Shown here: in pieces, positions 8,697 to 17,550 of the stretch
Layout of the letters: every line of letters begins with the position of its first letter
Position numbering within the stretch: position 1 is the first letter of the stretch
From: Acidovorax sp. sic0104
Lineage (GTDB): Bacteria > Pseudomonadota > Gammaproteobacteria > Burkholderiales > Burkholderiaceae_C
Length of the DNA: 64,000 bases
Direction: 5' to 3'
Assembly (NCBI RefSeq): GCF_019219095.1
Contig: NZ_JAHUWH010000004.1
Coordinates: 186,001-250,000 of the forward strand
Notes under the pieces: model-generated
What the model saw: only the letters and a program-made list of their open reading frames with translations
Databases searched by the model: none
Told to the model about the DNA's origin: nothing
Translations under genes and position numbers: made by a program

Positions 8697-8753
8697 ATTG
8701 GGGTGGGGTGGGTGCCAGGGGCAGGGCGGGATGCTTACCCTGGCTGACAGTGA

Positions 8754-8845
8754 CGCGGCTGCAGCCACTGCCCCAGCCGCAGTTGCAGTTGCAGTCGCAG
8801 CCGCAACCGCAGTTGCAACCGCAGTTGCAACCGCAGTTGCAGCCA
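8754..8845. repeat. 12-bp minisatellite next to the creA stop codon
   Basis: About 90 bp consist of imperfect 6- and 12-bp units, with CCGCAGTTGCAA repeated three times at the right end and degenerate CAGCCG/GTTGCA units to the left. The array ends about 10 bp beyond the creA stop codon. It is too short in period, and lacks spacers, to be a CRISPR. Copy number may vary between strains. Confidence 0.7.
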
Positions 8846-8853
8846 CGGGGGCA

Positions 8854-9414
8854 TCACTTGCGCAGCGGGATGGCCGTGGCGCGGTCCACGGGCACGGCGG
8901 TCACGCTGTTCTGCGGGGAGCCGTCCACCAGTTTTTCAGAGTACGTCAGGTACACCAGCGTGTTGCGCGAGGCGTCCACCATGCGCACGATGCGCAGGCG
9001 CTTGAACAGGATGGACATGCGTTCGCTGAAGACTTCTTCCTGCTTCTTCAGGGGCTCTGGGAAGCTGATGGGCCCGACCTGGCGGCAGGCGATGGAGGCC
9101 TCGGCGCGGTCTTCGGCCAGGCCCAGGGTGCCCTTGATGCCGCCGGTGCGGGCGCGCGAGACGTAGCAGGTCACGCCCTGCACGGCGGGGTCGTCGTACG
9201 CTTCCACGATGATGTCGTGGTCGCGGCCCAGCCACTGGAAGGCGGTGTCCACGGTGCCGATCTTTTCGCCGGACGCGGCGTGCGCCGGTGCGGCCATGCC
9301 CATGCACAGGGCCGAGGCTGCGAGCGCGGCGAAAGCGGCAGCGGCCCGGGTCTTGATCGTCTGTGTGGTCGCGATCGTCATCGTTGGCTGCGCCTTCTTC
9401 ATTGTCGTCATCAT
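8854..9414 (-). CDS. creA: CreA family periplasmic protein
   Basis: A 186-residue CreA homologue of unknown biochemical role. A signal peptide ends near PAHAASGEK, and the mature part starts EKIGTVDTAFQWLGRDHDI. Family-typical stretches include VTCYVSRARTGGIKG, PLKKQEEVFSER and TLVYLTYSEKLVDGSP. Two Cys residues in the mature protein (in VTCYV and SIACR) may form a disulphide. The first ATG at 9414 lies 2 bp after the cphA stop codon, so translation is probably coupled to cphA; further in-frame ATGs at 9411, 9402 and 9381 are possible. An intrinsic terminator for this unit is at 8538-8561. Confidence 0.88.
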   Translation of the reverse strand: MMTTMKKAQPTMTIATTQTIKTRAAAAFAALAASALCMGMAAPAHAASGEKIGTVDTAFQWLGRDHDIIVEAYDDPAVQGVTCYVSRARTGGIKGTLGLAEDRAEASIACRQVGPISFPEPLKKQEEVFSERMSILFKRLRIVRMVDASRNTLVYLTYSEKLVDGSPQNSVTAVPVDRATAIPLRK

Positions 9415-9416
9415 CG

Positions 9417-12005
9417 TCACGCAGCCGCTCCGGGCGTGGGAGCTTCGGAGCAGCGCTGGGCCAGGTGGGCCAGGGCTTCTTCGACCTGGTCCACCAGCAC
9501 CAGGCACAGGTCGCCGGGCTGCAGGCGTTCCAGGGCTGCGTCGATGGCGATGAATTCGCCGCGGATTTCTTCGACGTGTTGGGTGCGCGGTGCGCCGGCC
9601 AGGCCTTCGCGCAGCAGGTTCATCACTTCGCCGTCGGCGCGGCCGCGCTGGGCGGCGTCCTGGTACAGGATGACGTCGTCGAAAGCGGCGCCCAGGATGA
9701 CGGTCTGCTCGCGGATGTCTTCGTCGCGGCGGTCACCGGCGCCGCTGATGACCACGCTGCGGCGCTTGGCGGGCAGGGCGTCCACGGCCTGCACCAGGGC
9801 GCGCATGGCGTCGGGGTTGTGGCCGTAGTCGGCGATCACGGTGGCGCCGCGGTAGTCCATGATGTTGAAGCGGCCCGGTGCGTTGTCGCTGTCGTTCACA
9901 AAGCCCGACAGGCCGCGGCGTATGGTCTGCCAGGGCATGCCCACGCCCCAGGCGGCGGCGACGGACGCCATGACGTTCTCGACCTGGAAGCCGATCTTGC
10001 CGTTGCGGGTGATGGGCACGTCGCGCAGGTGGATGGTCTCGCGCCACGAGCCTTCGGATGCGACGATGGAGTCGCCGTCCACGTACACGGTGCGGTGGCC
10101 CTGCGCGCGGTGCGTGGCCATCACGGGGTGGTGCCGGTCGGCGGCAAAGAAGATGATCTTGCCAGGGCATGACGGTGCCATGGCGGCCACGATGGGGTCG
10201 GCGGCGTTGAGCACGCCGTAGCCGTTGGGGGCCACGTTCTGCACGATCACGCGCTTCAGGACCGCCAGGTCTTCCACCGTGGTGATGTAGTTCAGCCCCA
10301 GGTGGTCGCCCGCGCCGATGTTGGTGACCACGGCCACCTGGCAGCGGTCGAAGCCCAGGCCTTCGCGCAGGATGCCGCCGCGCGCGGTCTCGAACACGGC
10401 GGCGTCCACCTCGGGGTGCAGCAGCACGTTGCGGGCGCTCTTGGGGCCGCTGCAGTCACCGCTGTCGATCTGGCGGCCGTTCACGTACACGCCGTCGGTG
10501 TTGGTCATGCCCACGCGCAGGCCTTGCGCGGTGAACAGGTGGGCGATGAGGCGCGCAGTGGTGGTCTTGCCGTTGGTCCCGGTGACAGCCACGGTGGGGA
10601 TGCGGCCGTCGTCGCCATGCGCGTACAGCTTGTCCACCATGGCCTGGCCCACGTTGCGGGGCTTGCCGTAGCTGGGTGCCAGGTGCATGCGCAGGCCGGG
10701 GGCGGCGTTCACTTCGACAAAGCCGCCGCCTTGCTCTTCGAGCGGGCGCAGGACGGTCTCGGCCACCATGTCCACGCCGCAGATGTGCAGGCCCACCATC
10801 TGGGCAGCTGCGATCGCGCGGGCTGCGACGTCGGGGTGCACGTCGTCGGTCACATCGGTGGCGGTGCCGCCTGTGGACAGGTTGGCGTTGTTGCGCAGGA
10901 TGACGCGCTGGCCTTTTTCAGGCACGGAGTCGGGCGTCAGGCCCTGTAGCGTGAGGCGGGCGACGGCGATGTCATCCAGGCGGATCTTGGTGAGCGATGT
11001 GGCGTGGCCTTCGCCACGGCGCGGGTCCTGGTTGACGATGTCCACCAGCTCGCGCACGGTGCGCTGGCCGTCGCCCAGCACCTGGGGCGGCTCGCGGCGC
11101 GCGGCGGCGACGAGCTGGTCGCCCACGACCAGCAGGCGGAAGTCGTGGCCGGGCAGGAAGCGCTCGACCATCACGGTGCCGTATTCGGCAGCAGTGCGGA
11201 AGGCTTCCTCGAGCTGGGCGCGGTCGGTGATGTTGACGGTGACGCCCTTGCCCTGGTTGCCGTCCTGCGGCTTGACCACGACGGGCAGGCCAACCTTGAG
11301 CGCGACTTCCCAGGCTTCATCAAGCGTATCGACGGGCTTGCCCAGTGGCACGGGCACGCCGGCGGCGTGCAGCAGGCGCTTGGTCAGGTCCTTGTCCTGG
11401 CCGATGGATTCGGCCACGGCGCTGGTGGAATCGACCTCGGCGGCCTGGATGCGGCGCTGCTTGGAACCCCAGCCGAACTGCACCAGGCTGCCGCGTGTGA
11501 GGCGGCGGTACGGAATGTTGCGCGCCACGGCGGCGGCCACGATGGAGCCGGTGCTGGGGCCCAGGCGCTCGTCTTCGTCCAGCTCGCGCAATTCGTTGAT
11601 CACGGCGTCTGCATCAAAGCTGCCAGTGCCTTGCGCGGCATTGATGAGTTGCTCTGCGTATTCAAATGCCTTGCGTCCCACGGCTTCTTCGCTGTATTCC
11701 ACAACCACCTGGTAGACGCCCGCGTCGGTGGTGGCGGTGGTGCGCGCAAAGGTGACGGGGCAGCCGGCCTGCGCCTGCAGCGCCAGGGCAGCGGTCTGCA
11801 GCACGTGAGCCAGCGAGATGTCGGGGCCGCCGCTTTCCGGGTGCAGTGCGCCGATGCCCGGGAACAGTGCCCGCAGGCGGGTTTCGAACCCGGCCATCTG
11901 GCTGACGGCACGTTCGGCTTCAGGGCAGGTCACGATGGCCTCGATGGCCATGTGGCGGCTCCAGAGATTGGGGCCGCGCAGGGCCCGTGTGCGGGATACA
12001 TCCAT
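9417..12005 (-). CDS. cphA: cyanophycin synthetase CphA
   Basis: An 862-residue cyanophycin synthetase that adds Asp to the backbone and Arg to its side chain using ATP. Residues about 1-160 form the N-terminal domain. The ATP-grasp part follows, with LPVVVKPQDGNQGKGVT and VEVNAAPGLRMH. The Mur-ligase-like part has an intact P-loop GTNGKT at residues 476-481 and FGHNP-type downstream motifs such as IADYGHNPDAM. The ATG at 12005 is followed by MDVSRTRALRGPNLWS, the usual CphA beginning. It lies downstream of cphA' in the same direction, with a 237-bp spacer that holds a hairpin repeat, and directly upstream of creA. This is the catalytically complete copy of the two. Confidence 0.96.
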   Translation of the reverse strand: MDVSRTRALRGPNLWSRHMAIEAIVTCPEAERAVSQMAGFETRLRALFPGIGALHPESGGPDISLAHVLQTAALALQAQAGCPVTFARTTATTDAGVYQVVVEYSEEAVGRKAFEYAEQLINAAQGTGSFDADAVINELRELDEDERLGPSTGSIVAAAVARNIPYRRLTRGSLVQFGWGSKQRRIQAAEVDSTSAVAESIGQDKDLTKRLLHAAGVPVPLGKPVDTLDEAWEVALKVGLPVVVKPQDGNQGKGVTVNITDRAQLEEAFRTAAEYGTVMVERFLPGHDFRLLVVGDQLVAAARREPPQVLGDGQRTVRELVDIVNQDPRRGEGHATSLTKIRLDDIAVARLTLQGLTPDSVPEKGQRVILRNNANLSTGGTATDVTDDVHPDVAARAIAAAQMVGLHICGVDMVAETVLRPLEEQGGGFVEVNAAPGLRMHLAPSYGKPRNVGQAMVDKLYAHGDDGRIPTVAVTGTNGKTTTARLIAHLFTAQGLRVGMTNTDGVYVNGRQIDSGDCSGPKSARNVLLHPEVDAAVFETARGGILREGLGFDRCQVAVVTNIGAGDHLGLNYITTVEDLAVLKRVIVQNVAPNGYGVLNAADPIVAAMAPSCPGKIIFFAADRHHPVMATHRAQGHRTVYVDGDSIVASEGSWRETIHLRDVPITRNGKIGFQVENVMASVAAAWGVGMPWQTIRRGLSGFVNDSDNAPGRFNIMDYRGATVIADYGHNPDAMRALVQAVDALPAKRRSVVISGAGDRRDEDIREQTVILGAAFDDVILYQDAAQRGRADGEVMNLLREGLAGAPRTQHVEEIRGEFIAIDAALERLQPGDLCLVLVDQVEEALAHLAQRCSEAPTPGAAA

Positions 12006-12159
12006 GGGGAGTCTCTTTCTCAATATCCGTCGGGACCACAGTCCGACTTCACTACATCTGTCAGGTTGCTCAGCGTCAATTTCACACAGTACGTGGTGAC
12101 GCCAGCGGCACATGAAACTGGCGCGACCAAGGCGAGTGCCCCCGCGCAAGGGCCGCCCC

Positions 12160-12240
12160 GCCGCGCTGGGGGCGTTCCCCTCCCGTATTGCGAAGCAATA
12201 CGAGAGAGGGGGAAGGCGCGAAGCGACTCAGGGGGTGCCA
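12160..12240 (-). repeat. CTCAGGGGG-type intergenic repeat with strong hairpin between cphA' and cphA
   Basis: A stem CGTATTGC/GCAATACG (12184-12191 and 12195-12202, GAA loop) is extended by C-rich and G-rich arms. It is followed by GGCGCGAAGCGACTCAGGGG, ending 3 bp before the cphA' stop codon. Similar CGACTCAGGGGGG sequences adjoin the stop of tonB (40803-40815), and looser versions adjoin the stops at 20430 and 1377. It may act as an intercistronic stem that adjusts cphA expression. Confidence 0.6.
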
Positions 12241-12242
12241 TT

Positions 12243-14447
12243 TCAGGTGGGCAGGCCAAGGGGTGCCGGCAGGTCAGGCTCGAAGGTCTTGATGCCCGCG
12301 CCGATCAGGTCGGGTGCGATGTCCAGTGCCCAGGCGGCGCCCACGGCAGCCAGCAGGGCGTCGGTGTCGGGCACCACGGCGTTGCGGCCGAAGGTCAGGT
12401 CCGCCAGCGAGCCCAGCACGTGTTCGGCACTGCCGGTGGCCAGCACCACGCGGCCGTTCTTGACGATGACGGCGCGGCCGTTGTCGGTGGCGCGGTGTTC
12501 GACGATGACGGGCAGGGTCGGGTCCTGCGCGTACAGCACGACCGAGCCGTCCGACAGGGGCGCCAGGTCGGCCACCTGCTCGATGGCGGCGTTCAATACC
12601 GCGGCGCCTTCGGACAGCACCACGTCCACCTGGGTGCGCATCACCTTGGTCATCTGGTCCTGCTCGTGCACGTCGAATTCGGCCAGCGTTTCCACGCCGT
12701 CCATGTCGGTCACCACGCCCACCTGGCAGCGGTCGTAGGCCAGGCCGTCGCGCAGGATGGTGCGGGCGTCGCTTTCGATCACGGCGGCCTGCACGGTCTG
12801 GTTCATCAGCAGGCGGTGAGCGGCCTCCCAGTGAGCGCAGTCGGTGGTTTCCACGCAGCGGCGGTCCAGAAACAGGCCTTCGCGGCAAGCCAGGCCGGTG
12901 TGGTGGCCGCCCAGGTGCAGCAGCCACGCCACCAGGCGCGCAATGATCGATGTGCTGCGCGTTCCGGCCACGCCCACCACGGGGATGCGGCCCACCTGGC
13001 CGGATTCGTCGTCGGACGGGAACAGATGTTCCGCGATGGCCTGGCCCACGGGGCGGGGCGCGCCCACTGCGGGCTTGAGGTGCATCAGCAGGCCCGGGCC
13101 GGCGTTGACTTCGACGATGGCGCCGCCCTGCGTGTGCAGGGGCTTGGAGATATCGAGCGCCACCATGTCGATGCCGGCGATATCGAGGCCCACGACCTTG
13201 GCGGCAAGCTGCGCGATGTAGGCGACTTCGGGGTGCACGTCGTCGGTGCAGTCCACGGCCACGTTACCGTTGCGCTGCACCACGATCACGCGGCCGGCGG
13301 CGGGCACGGAGTCGGCGCCCAGGTCCTGGCGCTTGAGCTCGAGCTGCACCTTGGTGTCGGTGGCCAGGTCGATGATCTCGAGCGGGTACTCTTCTTCGTA
13401 GCCACGGCGCGGGTCGGAGTTGAGCTGGCTGTCGATCAGCTCCTTGACGGTGTTGTGCCCGTTGCCGGTGATGCTGACCACCTCGCCGCGCGCGGCGGCC
13501 ACGACCTTGCCGCCCACCACCAGCAGACGGTGTTCGTCGCCGGGGATGAAGCTCTCGACCATCACGTCGCTGCCTTCGGGGTAGGCCACGTGGTAGGCCG
13601 CCTCGATGTCTTCCTTCTTGCGCAGGTCGAGCGTGACGCCACGGCCGTGGTTACCGTCGGAGGGCTTGACCACCACGGGCAGGCCGATGTCCTGCGCGGC
13701 TTCCCAGGCTTCTTCGGGGCTGTTGACGACCTGGCCATCCGGAATGGGCACGCCGCAGGACTTGAGCAGGGTTTTGGTCAGGTCCTTGTCGCTGGCGATG
13801 CCTTCGGCGATGGCGCTGGTGAATTCGGTCTCGGCCGTCCAGATGCGGCGCTGGCTGGCGCCATAGCCCAGTTGCACCAGGTTGCCGTCGTTCAGGCGGA
13901 TGTGCGGGATGCCGCGGTCGGTGGCGGCGGTGACGATGCAGGCGGTGCTGGGGCCGAGGTACTGGTCATCGACCTCGGTGCGCACGCGGGCCACGGCGGC
14001 TTTCACGTCGAAGGGCTCGTCGTTGATGGCGGCCATGATGAGCGCGTGGCCCTGGGCCAGCGCCACGCGCGCCACGCTTTCGTCTCGGGCCCGGAACACC
14101 ATGCGGTACACGCCCCGCTGGCTGGTGCTGCGCGTCTGGCCGAAGCCGGTGGGCATGCCCGCCAGGTTCAGCAGCTCGATCACGATGTGCTCCAGCACGT
14201 GCCCGCACCAGGTGCCTTCTTCCAGGCGCTGCAGGAATCCGCCGCGCTCGCCCACGCCGCAATGGTGCTCGATCAGGGCGGGCAGCCAGGCGGTGAGGCG
14301 GTTGTTGAAGCCGGGAATGGTGTTGGAGGGGAAGTCCTCCAGTTCGCCCAGGTCCAGCCAGACTTCCAGGACCGGCCGGTAGGTCCAGATGTTGGGTCCG
14401 CGCAGGTAGTTGATGCGCAGCAGTTGGATGTCGTTGAGTTTCGCCAT
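12243..14447 (-). CDS. cphA': cyanophycin synthetase-like protein CphA' with degenerate Mur-ligase P-loop
   Basis: A 734-residue CphA paralogue, shorter than the 862-residue copy beside it. The N-terminal domain (LRGPNIWTYRPVLEVWLDL) and the ATP-grasp motifs LPVVVKPSDGNHGRGVT and VEVNAGPGLLMH are intact. The Mur-ligase-like P-loop, GTNGKT in CphA, reads GTRSTS at residues 495-500, so the phosphate-binding Lys is missing and the second ATP site is probably dead. Betaproteobacteria often carry such a second copy; cyanobacterial CphA2, which also has only one working ATP site, re-polymerises beta-Asp-Arg dipeptide. A similar salvage or helper role is an inference here. It is the first gene of the minus-strand unit and divergent from the ABC transporter. 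Confidence 0.93.
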   Translation of the reverse strand: MAKLNDIQLLRINYLRGPNIWTYRPVLEVWLDLGELEDFPSNTIPGFNNRLTAWLPALIEHHCGVGERGGFLQRLEEGTWCGHVLEHIVIELLNLAGMPTGFGQTRSTSQRGVYRMVFRARDESVARVALAQGHALIMAAINDEPFDVKAAVARVRTEVDDQYLGPSTACIVTAATDRGIPHIRLNDGNLVQLGYGASQRRIWTAETEFTSAIAEGIASDKDLTKTLLKSCGVPIPDGQVVNSPEEAWEAAQDIGLPVVVKPSDGNHGRGVTLDLRKKEDIEAAYHVAYPEGSDVMVESFIPGDEHRLLVVGGKVVAAARGEVVSITGNGHNTVKELIDSQLNSDPRRGYEEEYPLEIIDLATDTKVQLELKRQDLGADSVPAAGRVIVVQRNGNVAVDCTDDVHPEVAYIAQLAAKVVGLDIAGIDMVALDISKPLHTQGGAIVEVNAGPGLLMHLKPAVGAPRPVGQAIAEHLFPSDDESGQVGRIPVVGVAGTRSTSIIARLVAWLLHLGGHHTGLACREGLFLDRRCVETTDCAHWEAAHRLLMNQTVQAAVIESDARTILRDGLAYDRCQVGVVTDMDGVETLAEFDVHEQDQMTKVMRTQVDVVLSEGAAVLNAAIEQVADLAPLSDGSVVLYAQDPTLPVIVEHRATDNGRAVIVKNGRVVLATGSAEHVLGSLADLTFGRNAVVPDTDALLAAVGAAWALDIAPDLIGAGIKTFEPDLPAPLGLPT

Positions 14448-14699
14448 GGATTGCAGCGGTGTGTTTGCGGCCTTGGAGAGGCTTCTGAGGACAAAGAGGA
14501 CGGGATGGACGGAGATTGTGCGTCAGCCGCGCACTGGCTGGCAGTGTCAGCCAAATGATCGCTGCAGACGTTACATGAGGATGCCGCCGCCCCTCGAATC
14601 ACACCTCCGAAGAGGTTCCGAGATGCAGTATCGGCGAGAATTCGCGCTTTCGCGAGACCGGTGGCGGCATGCTGCCGGGGGCGGGGATACCAACCAAAA
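14448..14699. promoter_or_regulatory. divergent control region between cphA' and the ABC exporter
   Basis: The 252-bp spacer must hold the promoters of both the cphA'-cphA-creA unit and the ABC-DUF1854 unit. Its centre is less GC-rich than the flanking genes. I could not assign a convincing -35/-10 pair or an operator on either strand. Confidence 0.4.
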
Positions 14700-17009
14700 A
14701 TGCAACATCACCATTCTGTGGACGCTTCGGGTGTCTTTTCCAGCCCTGTCGGGGCTGATCTGCGGGCCATGCTCTCTGAGAGAGAGAACGTGCTGGCGGC
14801 GTTACAGGTTGACCTGAGCGCGGATCTGCGGTTTGCCGCCGGCTGGGTGGTGGTGACGTCCGAGCGCCTGCTGGCCTGCGATCCCGGCACGGCCTCCTGG
14901 CGCGACTGGCCCCTGGGCAACGGTCTTTCCCTGCGTTTGCAGGACCACGGTGGCGTCGGCTCGCTGGAACTGCACGGCCCCAGCGAGCGCCTGGCTCTGT
15001 GGCGCTTCACGCTGGCGCACCATGCCCAGGTGCTGCGCCTGGTGCAGCGCTTCGAGCAGCAAATCGCCCGGGGCGATGTGGGCGGGCCGGACGAGGCGGA
15101 TGAGCCTCTGTGCCCCACCTGCCACACGCCGCTGCCGCCGGACACCGAGGAATGCCCCGCCTGCGCGCGGGCCCAGCCGCCGCAGACCTCCACCTGGGTG
15201 CTGCTGCGCCTGTGGCGGTTCGCGCGGCCGTACCGCAAGCACCTGGCCGCCGGTTTCGGGCTGACGCTGGCGTCCACCGCCGCGACGCTGGTGCCGCCGT
15301 ACTTGACCATCCCGCTGATGGACGACATCCTGATCCCGTTCCAGAACGGCAAGCAGATCGATCCGGGCCTGGTGCTTCTGTACCTGAGCGGCCTGCTGGC
15401 GTCGGCCCTGGCGGCCTGGGGATTGAGCTGGGCGCGTACCTACATACTGGCGCTGGTGTCCGAGCGCATCGGCGCCGACCTGCGCACCACCACGTACGAA
15501 CACCTGCTGCGCCTGTCGCTCGACTACTTCGGCGGCAAGCGCACGGGCGACCTGATGGCGCGCATCGGCTCGGAGACGGATCGCATCAACGTCTTCCTGT
15601 CGCTGCACGCGCTTGACTTCGTGACCGACGTGCTCATGATCATGATGACCGCGGCCATCCTGTTTTCCATCAACCCGTGGCTGGCCCTGGTCACGCTGGT
15701 GCCGCTGCCCTTCATCGGCTGGATGATCCACACCGTGCGCGACCGCCTGCGCACCGGCTTTGAAAAAATCGACCGCGTGTGGTCCGAGGTGACCAACGTG
15801 CTGGCCGACACCATTCCCGGCATCCGCGTGGTCAAGGCCTTCGCCCAGGAAAAGCGCGAGGCCCAGCGCTTTCGCGATGCCAACCAGCACAACCTGGAAG
15901 TCAACGACAAGCTCAACAAGACCTGGAGCCTGTTCACGCCCACGGTGTCGCTGCTGACGGAAATCGGGCTGCTGGTGGTGTGGGCCTTCGGCATCTGGCT
16001 CGTCTCGCGCAGCCAGATCACGGTGGGGGTGCTGACCGCCTTCATAGCCTACATCGGGCGCTTCTACAGCCGGCTGGACTCCATGAGCCGCATTGTCTCG
16101 GTCACGCAAAAGGCCGCCGCCGGCGCCAAGCGCATCTTCGACATCCTGGATCACGTGAGCAATGTGCCCGACCCCGTCCAGCCCGTGAAGGTGGACCGGG
16201 TCGAGGGCGCCATCGCCATGCGCAACGTGGGCTTTCGCTACGGCAGCCGCTCGGTGATCAAGGGGCTGGACCTGGACATCCGCCCCGGCGAGATGATCGG
16301 GCTGGTGGGCCACAGCGGTTCGGGCAAGAGCACGCTGGTCAACCTGATCAGCCGGTTCTACGACGTGAGCGAGGGCTCGATCCAGGTGGACGGCGTTGAT
16401 GTGCGCCGCTTCGCCGTGGCCGACTACCGCCGCCACATCGGCCTGGTGCTGCAGGAGCCGTTCCTGTTCTTCGGCACCATTGCCGAAAACATCGCGTATG
16501 GCAAGCCCGACGCCTCGCGCGATGAGATCATCGCCGCCGCCCGCGCCGCGCACGCGCACGAGTTCATCCTGCGCCTGCCGCACGGCTACGACTCGCTGGT
16601 GGGCGAGCGCGGCCAGGGCCTGTCGGGCGGCGAGCGCCAGCGCATCAGCATCGCCCGCGCGCTCCTGATCGACCCGCGCATTCTGATCCTGGACGAGGCC
16701 ACCTCGGCCGTGGACACCGAGACCGAGAAGGAAATCCAGAAGGCCCTGGACAACCTGGTGCAGGGCCGCACGACCATCGCCATTGCCCACCGCCTGTCCA
16801 CGCTGCGCAAGGCCGATCGCCTGGTGGTGATGGACCGCGGCGAGGTGGTGGAGGTGGGGCCGCACGACGAACTGATGGACAAGCAGGGCGCCTACTGGCG
16901 TCTGTACGAAGCCCAGGCGCGCCGCGCCGAAGAGGACGCGCAGGCCGCTGGCGTGGTCATTGTCGACAGCAGCCTGCTGCACCCGGCCCACCCGGCCGGC
17001 AACTCCTGA
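14700..17009 (+). CDS. cyanophycin-locus ABC exporter with zinc-ribbon linker
   Basis: A 769-residue fused ABC transporter (membrane domain plus ATPase). Residues about 1-130 form an unusual soluble N-terminal domain. A zinc-ribbon follows: C138-x2-C141 and C152-x2-C155 (LCPTCHTPL...ECPAC). About six membrane segments span 170-480. The ATPase has Walker A GHSGSGKST near 536, signature LSGGERQR near 641, ILDEATSAVD and an IAHRLS switch His. As I recall, this architecture is found beside cyanophycin genes in betaproteobacteria and named for that association. Transported substrate is unknown. The ATG at 14700 was preferred over 14661 because it follows a purine-rich GGCGGGGATACC leader. Confidence 0.9.
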   Translation: MQHHHSVDASGVFSSPVGADLRAMLSERENVLAALQVDLSADLRFAAGWVVVTSERLLACDPGTASWRDWPLGNGLSLRLQDHGGVGSLELHGPSERLALWRFTLAHHAQVLRLVQRFEQQIARGDVGGPDEADEPLCPTCHTPLPPDTEECPACARAQPPQTSTWVLLRLWRFARPYRKHLAAGFGLTLASTAATLVPPYLTIPLMDDILIPFQNGKQIDPGLVLLYLSGLLASALAAWGLSWARTYILALVSERIGADLRTTTYEHLLRLSLDYFGGKRTGDLMARIGSETDRINVFLSLHALDFVTDVLMIMMTAAILFSINPWLALVTLVPLPFIGWMIHTVRDRLRTGFEKIDRVWSEVTNVLADTIPGIRVVKAFAQEKREAQRFRDANQHNLEVNDKLNKTWSLFTPTVSLLTEIGLLVVWAFGIWLVSRSQITVGVLTAFIAYIGRFYSRLDSMSRIVSVTQKAAAGAKRIFDILDHVSNVPDPVQPVKVDRVEGAIAMRNVGFRYGSRSVIKGLDLDIRPGEMIGLVGHSGSGKSTLVNLISRFYDVSEGSIQVDGVDVRRFAVADYRRHIGLVLQEPFLFFGTIAENIAYGKPDASRDEIIAAARAAHAHEFILRLPHGYDSLVGERGQGLSGGERQRISIARALLIDPRILILDEATSAVDTETEKEIQKALDNLVQGRTTIAIAHRLSTLRKADRLVVMDRGEVVEVGPHDELMDKQGAYWRLYEAQARRAEEDAQAAGVVIVDSSLLHPAHPAGNS

Positions 17010-17025
17010 ACCGCCGGACCCTGCG

Positions 17026-17550
17026 ATGAACGACGCTTTTTCCTCTTCCAACGCCTCGCTGCCCCAGGTGCCCTCCGCAGGCCTCACGGGCTTTCGGCTC
17101 ACGCGCAACGCCCACGGCCGGCTGTCGCTGACCTTGGCCGACGGCTCGGTGCACGATAGCGTCACGCCCGTGCGGGCGTTCCCGATCGCCGCACCGGGCG
17201 AGGGGCTGTCCCTGGTCGGCTCCGATGGGCATGAGCTGCTGTGGGTGGATCGGCTGACCCAGCTGGACGCTGATGCGCTTCGCCTCATCGAAGAAGAACT
17301 GCAGGCGCGGGAGTTTGTGCCTACTATCGAAAAGATCGTTGCGGTATCGAGCTTCTCGACCCCTAGTACCTGGGAAGTACTGACCGATCGCGGTGCAGCC
17401 AAACTGGTGCTCAAGGCCGAGGAGGACATCCGCCGCCTCGGCGGGCGCACCCGGCTGCTGATCGCGACGGGCGATGGCCTGCAGTTCCGCGTGCCGGACA
17501 CCACGGCGCTGGACAAGCATTCGCGCAAGTTGCTCGAGCGGTTCCTCTGA
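17026..17550 (+). CDS. DUF1854 family protein of the cyanophycin locus
   Basis: A 174-residue soluble protein. The core reads VHDSVTPVRAFPIAAPGEGL, then LLWVDRLTQLD, then EFVPTIEKIVAVSSFSTPSTWEV, typical of DUF1854. It begins 16 bp after the ABC transporter stop and is surely co-transcribed with it. In my recollection the family is tied to cyanophycin metabolism by genome context only; no activity is known. Possible roles are a regulatory subunit of the exporter or a polymer-associated protein, both inferred from context. There is no signal peptide or membrane segment. Confidence 0.88.
   Translation: MNDAFSSSNASLPQVPSAGLTGFRLTRNAHGRLSLTLADGSVHDSVTPVRAFPIAAPGEGLSLVGSDGHELLWVDRLTQLDADALRLIEEELQAREFVPTIEKIVAVSSFSTPSTWEVLTDRGAAKLVLKAEEDIRRLGGRTRLLIATGDGLQFRVPDTTALDKHSRKLLERFL

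Noticed and set aside
8754..8845. Possible CRISPR array
   Set aside because: Units are 6-12 bp in direct tandem without spacers, and no cas genes are present; it is a minisatellite.
11004..14558. A 1184-codon open frame on the plus strand
   Set aside because: It is antisense to cphA' and cphA, rich in Gly, His, Val and Gln without any domain, and mirrors the codon pattern of the real genes.
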